A DNA stretch of 64,000 nt from Rhizophagus irregularis. Its lineage: Eukaryota > Glomeromycota > Glomeromycetes > Glomerales > Glomeraceae. The stretch covers positions 2,730,501 through 2,794,500 of the forward strand of contig NC_089447.1 of assembly GCF_026210795.1 (NCBI RefSeq), in the 5' to 3' direction. A program made the translations under genes and the position numbers. The notes beneath the pieces were generated by a model that saw nothing but the letters and a program-made list of their open reading frames with translations, was not told the origin of the DNA and did no database searches. How positions within the stretch are numbered: the stretch's first letter is position 1; every line of letters starts with the position of its first letter. Shown one piece after another: positions 49,501-61,821 of the stretch.

Positions 49501-52500
49501 CTCTTCTGATAACATACAATCCTCAATTCAAACTTATGGTGTTAGCGATAAATTAAAATCAGTCCCAAAGAACGTATGGGAAACAGCCTTGTCACTCCGC
49601 TACTTAACCATTACCTCTCAATCTCAAGATCAACATAAAGAACAATCTGAAAAAGCCAAAAAGTACCTTATTGAGGAACTCAAAGATGAAAAATTAGTAG
49701 AAGAGATATTAACAACGTCGGAAAAGATTATTGTTGATCAAAGTGTCAAAAAAGGGAAGGAAGATGCCGTTTCCACTATCAAAAAATCTACTACAACCGA
49801 AAAAGCAACAGAAATAGTATCATCTCAAAAAGAAGATGGATCCTTAGAACTCCCTGACACCGTTTCTAAGGCGCTTGATGTTGAATCTAATGAATCATTA
49901 GTTTCATCTATTAAAACTTATTTCATCGGTAAAGGAACGAAAGCACCGGAGAACAAAAAAGTAATAGATACTGCTATAACCTTATCCTTCCTCAGAAATA
50001 CATCATCCACCGATAGTTCACCAGAATTAAAAGAAAAAGTTGCAAAAGCAGAAAAATATTTAAAGACTGAGTTAGGAAGTGAAGAAAAAATTAAAGAATT
50101 ATTAGAAAAAACCGATACAGTTGTTGTTGATCATGCAGCCAAGAAAGTAATCAAAGAAAAAGCTGAACAAACAATTGTCCAAGAAATTCAAGAAACTGTA
50201 ACTGAAGAAGAGATCACAAAAGTCATTGAAATTCAAAATAAAGAAGGTTCATATGAAAAAATATCCGACCAGATTACCGAAAAACTTGGAGAAATCACAA
50301 CCGAAAATATTTCATCCTCCGTCCGTATTACTGATGAACGTGTCAAAAAATTTGATACCAAAGTATGGAACACATTTATAACAATAGCTTACTGCAACAA
50401 AGTGTTAGGAAAACACAAATCAAAATGGACAGATCAAAATGATAAAGCCCGCGCTTGGTTGCATGAACAAATCAAGGATGAAAAATTAGAAAAAGAAATT
50501 TTAGAATCTTGTGAAAAAATAGTAGCTGAAAAAGCTTCTAATAAAAAGAAAGAATCTTCCTGGCCTTCTTTGTCTACTTCTTTGACTGGTTGGGGATCTA
50601 GCTGGGGTAAATATATTACCGATACAGCTAAATACACAACCGATACCGTACAACATACCGCTGATACTGTATCTTCTACACTTTTTAATCTTAAATCAAC
50701 AACCACTCCTGAAACAACCAAAAAGATCGTAGAAAACCAAAAACCCGATGGTTCTATTAAATTAGACAAAACCGTATCCGATCAAATCAACATCTCTTCT
50801 GATAACATACAATCCTCAATTCAAACTTATGGTGTTAGCGATAAATTAAAATCAGTCCCAAAGAACGTATGGGAAACAGCCTTGTCACTCCGCTACTTAA
50901 CCATTACCTCTCAATCTCAAGATCAACATAAAGATCAATCTGACAAAGCCAAAAAGTACCTTATTGAGGAACTCAAAGATGAAAAATTAGTAGAAGAGAT
51001 ATTAACAACGTCGGAAAAGATTATTGTTGATCAAAGTGTCAAAAAAGGAAAGGAAGATGCCGTTTCCACTATCAAAAGCTCTACCACTACCGAAAAAGCA
51101 AAAGAAATAGTATCTTCTCAAAAGGAAGATGGATCCTTAGAACTCCCTGACACCGTTTCTAAGGCACTTGATGTTGAATCTAATGAATCATTAGTTTCAT
51201 CTATTAAAACTTATTTCATCGGTAAAGGAACGAAAGCACCAGAGAACAAAAAAGTAATAGATACTGCTATAACCTTATCCTTCCTCAGAAATACATCATC
51301 CACCGATAGTTCACCAGAATTAAAAGAAAAAGTTGCAAAAGCAGAAAAATATTTGAAGACTGAGTTAGGAAGTGAAGAAAAAATTAAAGAATTATTAGAA
51401 AAAACCGATACAGTTGTTGTTGATCATGCAGCCAAGAAAGTAATCAAAGAAAAAGCTGAACAAACAATTGTCCAAGAAATTCAAAAAACTGTAACTGAAG
51501 AAGAGATCACAAAAGTCATTGAAATTCAAAATAAAGAAGGTTCATATGAAAAAATATCCGACCAGATTACCGAAAAACTTGGAGAAATCACAACTGAAAA
51601 TATTTCATCAACCGTCCGTATTACTGATGAACGTGTTAAAAAATTTGATACCAAAATATGGAATACATTTATAACAATTGCTTATTGCAACAAAGTATTA
51701 GGAAAACAACAATCAACTCAAAATGAAAAGGCCCGCGCTTGGTTGCATACTCAAATCAAGGATGAAAAATTAATAAAAGAAGTTTTAGAATCTTGTGAGA
51801 AAATAGTAGTTGAGAAAGCTTCTAATAAAAAGAAAGAATCTTCCTGGCCTTCTTTGTCTACTTCTTTGACTAGTTGGGGATCTAGCTGGGGTAAATATAT
51901 TACCGATACAGCTAAATACACAACCGATACCGTACAACATACCGCTGACACTGTATCTTCTACACTTGTCAATCTTAAATCAACAACCACTCCTGAAACA
52001 ACCAAAAAGATCGTAGAAAACCAAAAACCCGATGGTTCTATTAAATTAGACAAAACCGTCTCCGACCAAATCAACATCTCTTCTGATAACATACAATCCT
52101 CAATTCAAACTTATGGTGTTAGTGACAAATTAAAATCAGTCCCAAAGAACGTATGGGAAACAGCCTTGTCACTCCGCTACTTAACCATTACCTCTCAATC
52201 TCAAGATCAACATAAAGATCAATCTGACAAAGCCAAGAAGTACCTTATTGAGGAACTCAAAGATGAAAAATTAGTAGAAGAGATATTAACAACGTCGGAA
52301 AAGATTATTGTTGATCAAAGTGTCAAAAAAGGAAAGGAAGATGCCGTTTCCACTATCAAAAAATCTACCACAACCGAAAAAGCAACAGAAATAGTATCAT
52401 CTCAAAAGGAAGATGGATCCTTAGAACTCCCTGACACCGTTTCTAAGGCCCTTGATGTTGAATCTAATGAATCATTAGTTTCATCTATTAAAACTTATTT

Positions 52501-55500
52501 CATCGGTAAAGGAACGAAAGCACCAGAGAACAAAAAAGTAATAGATACTGCTATAACCTTATCCTTCCTCAGAAATACATCATCCACCGATAGTTCACCA
52601 GAATTAAAAGAAAAAGTTGCAAAAGCAGAAAAATATTTAAAAACTGAGTTAGGAAGTGAAGAAAAAATTAAAGAATTATTAGAAAAAACCGATACAGTTG
52701 TTGTTGATCATGCAGCCAAGAAAGTAATCAAAGAAAAAGCTGAACAAACAATTGTCAAAGAAATTCAAAAAACTGTAACTGAAGAAGAGATCACAAAAGT
52801 CATTGAAATTCAAAATAAAGAAGGTTCATATGAAAAAATATCCGACCAGATTACCGAAAAACTTGGAGAAATCACAACTGAAAATATTTCATCCTCCGTC
52901 CGTATTACTGATGAACGTGTTAAAAAATTTGATACCAAAATATGGAATACATTTATAACAATTGCTTATTGCAACAAAGTATTAGGAAAACAACAATCAA
53001 CTCAAAATGAAAAAGCCCGCGCTTGGTTGCATACTCAAATCAAGGATGAAAAATTAATAAAAGAAGTTTTAGAATCCTGTGAGAAAATAGTAGTTGAGAA
53101 AGCTTCTAATAAAAAGAAAGAATCTTCCTGGCCTTCTTTGTCTACTTCTTTGACTAGTTGGGGATCTGGCTGGGGTAAATATATTACCGATACAGCTAAA
53201 TACACAACCGATACCGTACAACATACCGCTGACACTGTATCTTCTACACTTGTCAATCTTAAATCAACAACCACTCCTGAAACAACCAAAAAGATCGTAG
53301 AAAACCAAAAACCCGATGGTTCTATTAAATTAGACAAAACCGTCTCCGACCAAATCAACATCTCTTCTGATAACATACAATCCTCAATTCAAACTTATGG
53401 TGTTAGTGACAAATTAAAATCAGTCCCAAAGAACGTATGGGAAACAGCCTTGTCACTCCGCTACTTAACCATTACCTCTCAATCTCAAGATCAACATAAA
53501 GATCAATCTGACAAAGCCAAGAAGTACCTTATTGAGGAACTCAAAGATGAAAAATTAGTAGAAGAGATATTAACAACGTCGGAAAAGATTATTGTTGATC
53601 AAAGTGTCAAAAAAGGAAAGGAAGATGCCGTTTCCACTATCAAAAAATCTACCACAACCGAAAAAGCAACAGAAATAGTATCATCTCAAAAAGAAGATGG
53701 ATCCTTAGAACTCCCTGACACCGTTTCTAAGGCGCTTGATGTTGAATCTAATGAATCATTAGTTTCATCTATTAAAACTTATTTCATCGGTAAAGGAACG
53801 AAAGCACCAGAGAACAAAAAAGTAATAGATACAGCTATAACCTTATCCTTCCTCAGAAATACATCATCTACCGATAGTTCACCAGAATTAAAAGAAAAAG
53901 TTGCAAAAGCAGAAAAATATTTGAAGACTGAGTTAGGAAGTGAAGAAAAAATTAAAGAATTATTAGAAAAAACCGATACAGTTGTTGTTGATCATGCAGC
54001 CAAGAAAGTAATCAAAGAAAAAGCTGAACAAACGATAGTCCAAGAAATTCAAGAAACTGTAACTGAAGAAGAGAGTATAGAAGTTATTGGAACTCAAAAT
54101 AAAGAAGGTTCATATGAAAAAATATCCGACAAAATCACTGAAAAACTTGGAGAAATCACAACCGAAAATGTTTCATCCTCCATCCGTATTACTGATGAAC
54201 GTGTCAAAAAATTTGATACCAAAGTATGGAACACATTTATAACAATAGCTTACTGCAACAAAGTGTTAGGAAAACACAAATCAAAATGGACAGATCAAAA
54301 TGATAAAGCCCGCGCTTGGTTGCATGAACAAATCAAGGATGAAAAATTAGAAAAAGAAATTTTAGAATCTTGTGAAAAAATAGTAGCTGAAAAAGCTTCT
54401 AATAAAAAGAAAGAATCTTCCTGGCCTTCTTTGTCTACTTCTTTAACTAGTTGGGGATCTAGCTGGGGTAAATATATTACCGATACAGCTAAATACACAA
54501 CCGATACCGTACAACATACCGCTGACACTGTATCTTCTACACTTGTCAATCTTAAATCAACAACCACTCCTGAAACAACCAAAAAGATCGTAGAAAACCA
54601 AAAACCCGATGGTTCTATTAAATTAGACAAAACCGTATCCGACCAAATCAACATCTCTTCTGATAACATACAATCCTCAATTCAAACTTATGGTGTTAGC
54701 GATAAATTAAAATCAGTCCCAAAGAACGTATGGGAAACAGCCTTGTCACTCCGCTACTTAACCATTACCTCTCAATCTCAAGATCAACATAAAGATCAAT
54801 CTGATAAAGCCAAGAAGTACCTTATTGAGGAACTCAAAGATGAAAAATTAGTAGAAGAGATATTAACAACGTCGGAAAAGATTATTGTTGATCAAAGTGT
54901 CAAAAAAGGAAAGGAAGATGCCGTTTCCACTATCAAAAGCTCTACCACTACCGAAAAAGCAAAAGAAATAGTATCTTCTCAAAAGGAAGATGGATCCTTA
55001 GAACTCCCTGACACCGTTTCTAAGGCGCTTGATGTTGAATCTAATGAATCATTAGTTTCATCTATTAAAACTTATTTCATCGATAAAGGAACGAAAGCAC
55101 CAGAAGACAAAAAATTACTTGATACAGCTATAACCTTATCCTTCCTCAGAAATACATCATCCACCGATAGTTCACCAGAATTAAAAGAAAAAGTTGCAAA
55201 AGCAGAAAAATATTTAAAAACTGAGTTAGGAAGTGAAGAAAAAATTAAAGAATTATTAGAAAAAACCGATACAGTTGTTGTCGATCATGCAGCCAAGAAA
55301 GTAATCAAAGAAAAAGCGGATCAATCGGTTGTCCAAGAAATTCAAGAAACTGTAACTGAAGAAGAGATCACAAAAGTCATTGAAATTCAAAATAAAGAAG
55401 GTTCATATGAAAAAATACCTGACAAAGTTACCGAAAAACTTGGAGAAATCACAACTGAAAATATTTCATCATCCGTACGTATCACTGATGAACGTGTCAA

Positions 55501-58500
55501 AAAATTTGATACCAAAGTATGGAATACATTTATAACAATAGCTTACTGCAACAAAGTGTTAGGAAAACACAAATCAAAATGGACAGATCAAAATGAAAAA
55601 GCCCGCGCTTGGTTGCATGAACAAATCAAGGATGAAAAATTAGAAAAAGAAATTTTAGAATCTTGTGAAAAAATAGTAGTCGAAAAAGTTTCCAATAAGA
55701 AAAAAGAATCATCACCTTGGTTTAATTTGTTACCCACCTGGGGTAGTAGTGATACCACAAAACAAACAACAATAAAGAAAATCGAATCCATTCCTGTAGC
55801 TCCTACCACTAGTACAACAAAATCCCCAGAAAAACCTAAAGAAACTACCACTAGTACAACAAAATCCCCAGAAAAACCTAAAGAAACTACCACTAGTACA
55901 ACAAAATCCCCAGAAAAACCTAAAGAAACTACCACTAGTACAACAAAATCCCCAGAAAAACCTAAAGAAAGCGCGGTTAGTAAATTGGCTGAAAAGTTTT
56001 CCGGTACTCCTAGTACTGGTTCTCCTAGTACTGCAAGTCCTGCAACACATCATCCCAAGACAGATACTAGAGAAGTTCAAAAAGATCAACCCAAAAAAGA
56101 TCAGCCTACTCCTGCCAAACCTGAAACTGAATCAAAAACGAAACCTGGATGGTTTGATAATATTTCTACAAGTGTTGTAAAATTAAGCAAAGATATTGAA
56201 GACGCAATCACCTGGGGCGAGAAAGATGATGATGATCATGATCATGAAAAAGTCGATGCTCTTGATACAGTTAAAACGTCATCTACGACCAAAGAAGTTA
56301 TCCAGTATGTAGTATCAAAACAAAATGACGATGGTTCTATTGAGGCTGGCGAAACCGTTTGTAAACAATTAGATGCACCTTCTAAAGAAACAATAGTGAC
56401 TACTGTTCAACAATATATCACCAATGAAAAACTCAAAAACGCAAAACCTATCTGGATTACTACGGCCGTAAACATTGCATACCTCAAAAATTTAGCGGAT
56501 CAGCATGAAGGTGAATGGAAAGAAAAATATGAGATAGCTCATCAATATCTAACTAAAGAAATTGGAAATCCTAAAGAGGTGGATGAATTAATAGACGCTT
56601 CTAGCAAATACGTTGTAAAACAATCGACTCAAAAAGTTATTAAAGATAAAAAGAAAGCAGCTGTTCTTGCTATACGATCATCAACCCCAAAAGAAACCGT
56701 CAATGATGCGATATCATCTCAGAAAAATGATGGATCTTTTGAAATAAGCAAGACGATCACCAAAGAACTTAATGATACTTCCCCTGAGGATTTAGTCAAG
56801 AAAGCACAATCCTATGTTAAAAGCGATAAAATTCAACCTAAAAATTCCGATTCTATCTTTAAAACAGCACTCATGCTCGGATATCTACGTACAGCCACGA
56901 CAGATACGGATAATCCTTCAAGCGCCGTATCAGAAAAATATAAGAAAGCCAGGGATTACCTTAGCTCTCAAATTGGAGATAAACAACTAGAGGAAGACAT
57001 CATAAAAGCATCAAGCAAAGTAGTAATTGACAAAAGTTCAGAAAAGGTAGCAGAAGCATCTAAGAAAGAAGCTTTAAAAGAAATACAAATTACCCCTGAA
57101 ATCACTAAAACTATTGTTTCAACACAAAAAACTGATGGTTCCTTTGAAGTTAGCAAGGAAATTACCGATAAGCTCAATTCTACCTCTCCTGAATCTCTAG
57201 TGACCTCTGTAATAACTTATACCAAAAATGATAAACTCAAAAATGTTAAACCTTCAGTTTGGCAAACCGTTATATCAATGTAAGTACACACTAACCAACC
57301 TTATATAAACACATTTTTTTCTTCTTCTATTCTAACTTATTTTTTCACATTTTATTTTAGGCAATATTTGAAAAATACAGCTAGTCAACACGAAAATGAT
57401 TGGAAAGACAAGTACAATAAAGCTGAAGAATATGTTCGATCTCAGCTCGGAGATGATAATTTAGTAAAAGAACTTTTGGTAACTTCGAACAAATATGTCA
57501 TTGATCGTGTAACACGTGATATAGTTAAGGAAAAAGAAGAAAGAACTCTTCAAGTCAGAAAAAGTATATTTGATGAAGATACAAAGAACACAACAATTTC
57601 CGTTTTGAAAGGAGAATACAACGTTGATGATGTTCGTTCAATTTGCTCATCTCAGAAAAATGATGGTTCAATTACTCTCCATAAATCAATCAAAAACCAA
57701 TTTAATGTCTCCAGTACTAATCGGTTAATTACGAATGTGAAAAGTTACATTAGTAACCAACATTTAAGATCATATGATGATTCGGTCTTTGAAACTGCGC
57801 TCACGATTTATATTTTAAGATATGTTCTTGTTGAACACAAAGGTGAAACTCAAGCTGCCTATGAACGCGCTAGCTCTTGGTTGATTAAACAACTTAATAA
57901 CAATAAAGAATTAGAAAAGGAATTATTTAGCGCATGTGAACAATATGTGATCGAAGAAGGCTCCAGAAAAATTGAACATGTAACTGTAGAAGAAATAGAA
58001 AAGGTCAAACTTGAAGTTTCCGAAGACACTCGCCAAACTGTGCTTAAATATCTTCAAGAACGTTCCATCCTTGATGACGCTCACGCAATTCGCACATCTC
58101 AAAATGACGATGGCTCTTTCACCTTACATTCATCAATTCTTGAACAATTTAAAATTTCATCAATTGACGAATTTGTTAAAGGAATTACTCGTTATGTTGG
58201 CACCAAAAATCTAAAGAATTGTGATAAATCAATCTGGCAAACTTTATTTATTATTACATATTTCAAATATGTTTTAGTTGATTACGAAAGTGAATGGCGT
58301 AACATTTGTGAAAAAGCAAATAAATGGGTAGCCAGTAAAAAACTTAGTAAAGAAGAGTTGGAAGAATTAGACTCTGCCTGCGACCAGTATCTGATTGAAA
58401 AAGCTGTAGAGGCTTATAATAATCAAACCATAAATGTTCAAGTTACTAAGCTTGATGTAGATGAAACAACAAAAACTACCATATATAATGGACTTAGATC

Positions 58501-59218
58501 TGATGCTAAAGTTGACCATGCTCTTTCTTTATGCAAATCCCAACATAACAATGGATCTTTCACTCTTCACAAAATAATTTCCGAACAACTCAAGATTTCT
58601 TCACCCGAAGAAGCTGTCGAAACTCTTAAATCTTATGTTGGTAGTTTACGTTTGAGACGTCTTGATAAGAGTCTTTGGATATCTGCATTTATTGTCACCT
58701 ATTTCAAAATTGTTTTGGTTGAATACGAATCCGAGTGGCGTAAAGCCTGTGATCGTGCAAGTTCCTGGATCAGCGAACAAGTCCATAATTCTGATTTGGA
58801 AAAAGAATTATATTCAGCCTGTGAACAATATTTGATTCAACAAGGTTGCGAATTTCTCAATAGCAAAAATACTACCATTGTTACAGAAGTTTTAAATAAA
58901 CCTTCTCAATCTGTTATTTATGGATCTGACGGTCGTGCTGTAACACAAAAAGATTCTTATCTTAACTCCGAATTGATTGTAGCAGGAGCAGCAGCCAGAG
59001 CAAAATGTAAAGTCAAACTTGAAAGCACTCAAAATAAGACCTTGGAAGATGTATCAAAAGCTACTGAACTGGCACTCAAATATACCGAAGATGAAGTTAA
59101 TAGATTATTTGACAATAATGTTACTCATGGTAATAAAGATGATGTCTTAAATCGAGCTAAAAGAGCCACTAAATTTTTGATGGACGAATATTACAAACCA
59201 GGTGGAGATTGTTGTTAA
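34587..59218 (+). CDS. Giant beta-trefoil/C2/helical-repeat protein, ~7,762 residues
   Basis: Unrecognised giant gene. Fifteen exons join with GT-AG borders: 34587-34827, 35017-35262, 35358-35438, 35518-35791, 35872-36178, 36267-36444, 36532-37023, 37115-37765, 37866-38066, 38168-39532, 39637-40113, 40203-40631, 40714-42708, 42786-57279, 57361-59218. They total 23,289 nt, an exact multiple of three, with one stop at the end. Residues 1-162 are a ricin-B-type beta-trefoil (QRWAL, AKWEI). C2 domains lie at about 165-275, 612-720 and 1066-1170 (SDPYV/PDPYI, DPVWNE/EPKWEE, D-x-D/D-E-N loops). Between and after them about 48 repeats of ~130 residues carry Q-x-x-D-G-S-F-E-L and W-x-T-A-x-x-x-x-Y-L plus a W-x-x-x-x-x-x-A-x-x-Y/W-L helix, similar in pattern to VWA5-type C-terminal repeats. 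No signal peptide or membrane segment is seen. The C-terminus is GGDCC. A membrane-tethered scaffold is a guess from C2 and Cys-Cys; no function is known. Confidence 0.85.
44231..55747 (+). repeat. Nine-copy tandem coding array, ~1.29 kb unit
   Basis: Copies begin with LKSxTTPETT at about 44231, 45527, 46820, 48113, 49397, 50690, 51974, 53258 and 54551. Spacings are 1296, 1293, 1293, 1284, 1293, 1284, 1284 and 1293 bp, all multiples of three. Each unit encodes three successive helical repeats (KPDGSIKL, KEDGSLEL/P, NKEGSYEK) and a linker with WPSLSTSLT and TTDTVQHTADTVSSTL. Copy 1 is clearly diverged and copy 9 loses the standard linker; copies 2-8 are nearly identical at DNA level, including silent sites. 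The 9-bp length difference corresponds to two alleles of one segment: long KHKSKWTDQN and short KQQSTQN. Confidence 0.95.
55804..55970 (+). repeat. In-frame 42-bp minisatellite, four copies
   Basis: Four essentially identical 42-bp copies encode TTTSTTKSPEKPKE repeats, a Pro/Thr/Lys-rich, probably disordered and phosphorylatable (S/T-P) hinge that separates the main tandem array from the final six helical repeats of the giant protein. Confidence 0.95.
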
Positions 59219-61821
59219 AGATTCATAATATTATATTAGTATTATTTATTAGTATATATTAAATATATAGTTTAAAAATATAGTCTTTTTATCTTGTAGC
59301 TATTTTATTTTATTTTATTTTTATCAAAAGAATTTGTTATATTTATTATTTATTAAATAAAATTTATTGATTTTGACCTTATAAATTTTTATACTTTTTC
59401 GAAGTGAAAAAAAAAAATACGCGTAATAAATGAATTTTGACGTTAAAATAATGACTTTTAAATTTTGACTGATATTTTTTTTTTTTGAAAATATATTATT
59501 GAAAGTCGAAATTTTATTAATCGATTTGATCTTACCAATCAAATTCATTTCTTTTTGATACAGCTGCGGATTAAGAACATTATGTGATTGTATTCCACAA
59601 ATTTTATTAAAATTATCCGCCAATCTATCAGAATATACTATAAAAGCTCCTTTAAACAAGGATTAAAAAATATACACAAATTTTAATACACTATTGGTAT
59701 AAAATTTCGATCAAATAAAATCCAACCAAATATGATCGCTCAAATTGCAGTTACAAATTGCTCGAAATTTTAACGGGAGAACTTCTTGGCTGCATCCTCT
59801 AATAATTCTCACCGTTATAAATTGATCAAAATGTGAATTAATTATGTTTAATTCAAAGGAATAATAACAAGGAAAATTGAATTCCTAGTATCCAAGGGGA
59901 GTACAAAAGTATAAAAGCACAAAATAATAAGATTTCACCAATTATCATAACACCAACAGCCATGAATAAATGACGGAGATACTTTCGTAAAATTAAGCAG
60001 CTCTCAAAATATCCTAAGTAAAGAATCAATTATGTACTACAATTTTTAAATTGAAAGAAAAAAAAAAATGATGATCGTGATTTATTTCGATAAATTACTA
60101 TTAGATCACAAAAATCGGGCGCATTGTAACAGTGATTAGAAATTTGTATTTTCTTTTATATTATTGTAACTCTTGTCAAACATCAAAAGAAAAGGCGAAA
60201 TATTTTTCTAAAAATATTTAATAAAATTATAAATAACTATATTTATATATATATTGCCTTTAATTTCTTTTTACTAAAACACAACATTTAACAGAATTCT
60301 TTACAAGAAATTCCCCTTTCTTTCCTCCCCCTATTTTTCAACGATCATATTCGTCATTTTAGCTGATAATTGGTTTATTTCAAATAAAGTTCATTTTTAT
60401 GCTTGTTTCATTTGAGGGGGGGTTTTTTTTTTGACGTATATAAAGAATAAATAATCGGATTGTAAATAAATAATTATAGTGTATTCCAAATATCACAAAC
60501 AATGAAGCAAGCAGTCATAAAGCATTAAAAAGAATCACAACAGATATAACTAAATTTTATACGACGGGGAGAAACTCCATTGATATATATCGAAAATTTT
60601 TTTGAAGATCCAATCCAAAAAAGGAAAAAAACTCGAAACGAATAATTTTTGTTTCAATGTTTAAAATGTTTAAGTTACATGACCACAATATTAAAAAAAA
60701 AAAAAGTTATTATACAATAATATTATATCAATATTATATCATATTATTTTTTTATTCTTTTTGTTTTTTAGATATTAATAATCAATAAAAATAAAAAAAT
60801 GGGGAAATCAAATAAATAAATAAAATAAAATAACAAATATTCGGAGGTTTACAAAAGTTAAAAATTTTTTATTTTTATAACTTGAAATGACGATGTTCTT
60901 TGTGTATCTAGCGAACGCTTTGCGTTAATCAAATGAAAGAAAAGTAATAAATTAATCCGCTAATTAAATTTAAATTTATATGAGGAAAAATTTTCACAAA
61001 TTTTTCACAAAATGATGATAAAATTCTTTCTGTAATACTTATTAAGTATTAACCGACTTGTAATTAGAATTATTAAGTGGTCAAACGCATTAATTGTTTA
61101 CAACTATCTATTTATTATTTAATAGTTATTACGGACAATTTTTTTTTTTTTGTTAATTTCCTTTAAAGAGGAACTGAGGAAGGATTATTTAAAAAATAAA
61201 TCCCCATATTCGTTACAAAAAAAAAACATTAAAAAAAAACTTTTCGAAAAAAAAGAATTGTGTATTTTTCCGAAATGGTTAGAAAATTATTATTGATTGT
61301 AGTTTAATAATACATATCATATTGTTGTGTCATTCCATTGCATTACCAAGTTACCCCGTAAACTTTTTTTTTTTTGATATTCAAATAATAATAGTAATAA
61401 TAATTTGAATATCATAAATCATTAACCATTGTTTATGCATAACTTTATTAAAAACTATTTAAAACCAAGCGTTCACAAAATTTAAATTTAATTTTTTACT
61501 ACCCACAAGCTTTTTTTTTTTTAAATTTAAAAAAATAAAAATTAAAAAAAATCAAAAAAAAAATCAAAAAAAAAATAGACTTTTTCTTAACTTTCTAAAG
61601 TTTAGTCTAAAAAAAAAAAAAAAAAATTTTCGAATTTATAATAAATTGATTTTTATTAAAAAAAAAAAATATTATTATATAAATAATACATTTTTCTTTT
61701 TCGAGTCGAATTTTTATATTAGTAAATTCAGTAGAATCCTTTATTTATCTTATTTATATTTTATGAATTAATGAACAATTAATTAATTTATCAACCTTAA
61801 AGATATAATAATAATAATAGA
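59219..61821. other. Spacer between the giant gene and the receptor gene
   Basis: About 2.6 kb of AT-rich DNA with many A and T runs, especially 61500-61680. It includes the 3' region of the giant gene and a long upstream region of the receptor gene. A 111-codon minus-strand ORF at 59324-59659 has low-complexity Lys/Asn/Ile composition after its first 45 codons and no recognised domain. No RNA gene seen. Confidence 0.5.

Noticed and set aside
45259-54669. Minus-strand ORFs of 100-124 codons recurring in every array unit
   Set aside because: They are antisense shadows of the same coding segment in each unit. Their recurrence follows from the tandem repeat, and they have no protein-like conservation of their own.
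44231-55747. Regular tandem array considered as a CRISPR or satellite DNA
   Set aside because: The unit is 1.3 kb, protein-coding throughout and contiguous with flanking exons; there are no short repeats with unique spacers.
59324-59659. Minus-strand ORF of 111 codons downstream of the giant gene
   Set aside because: Mostly Lys/Asn/Ile/Tyr/Phe low-complexity typical of random AT-rich DNA, with no recognised domain or neighbouring exons.
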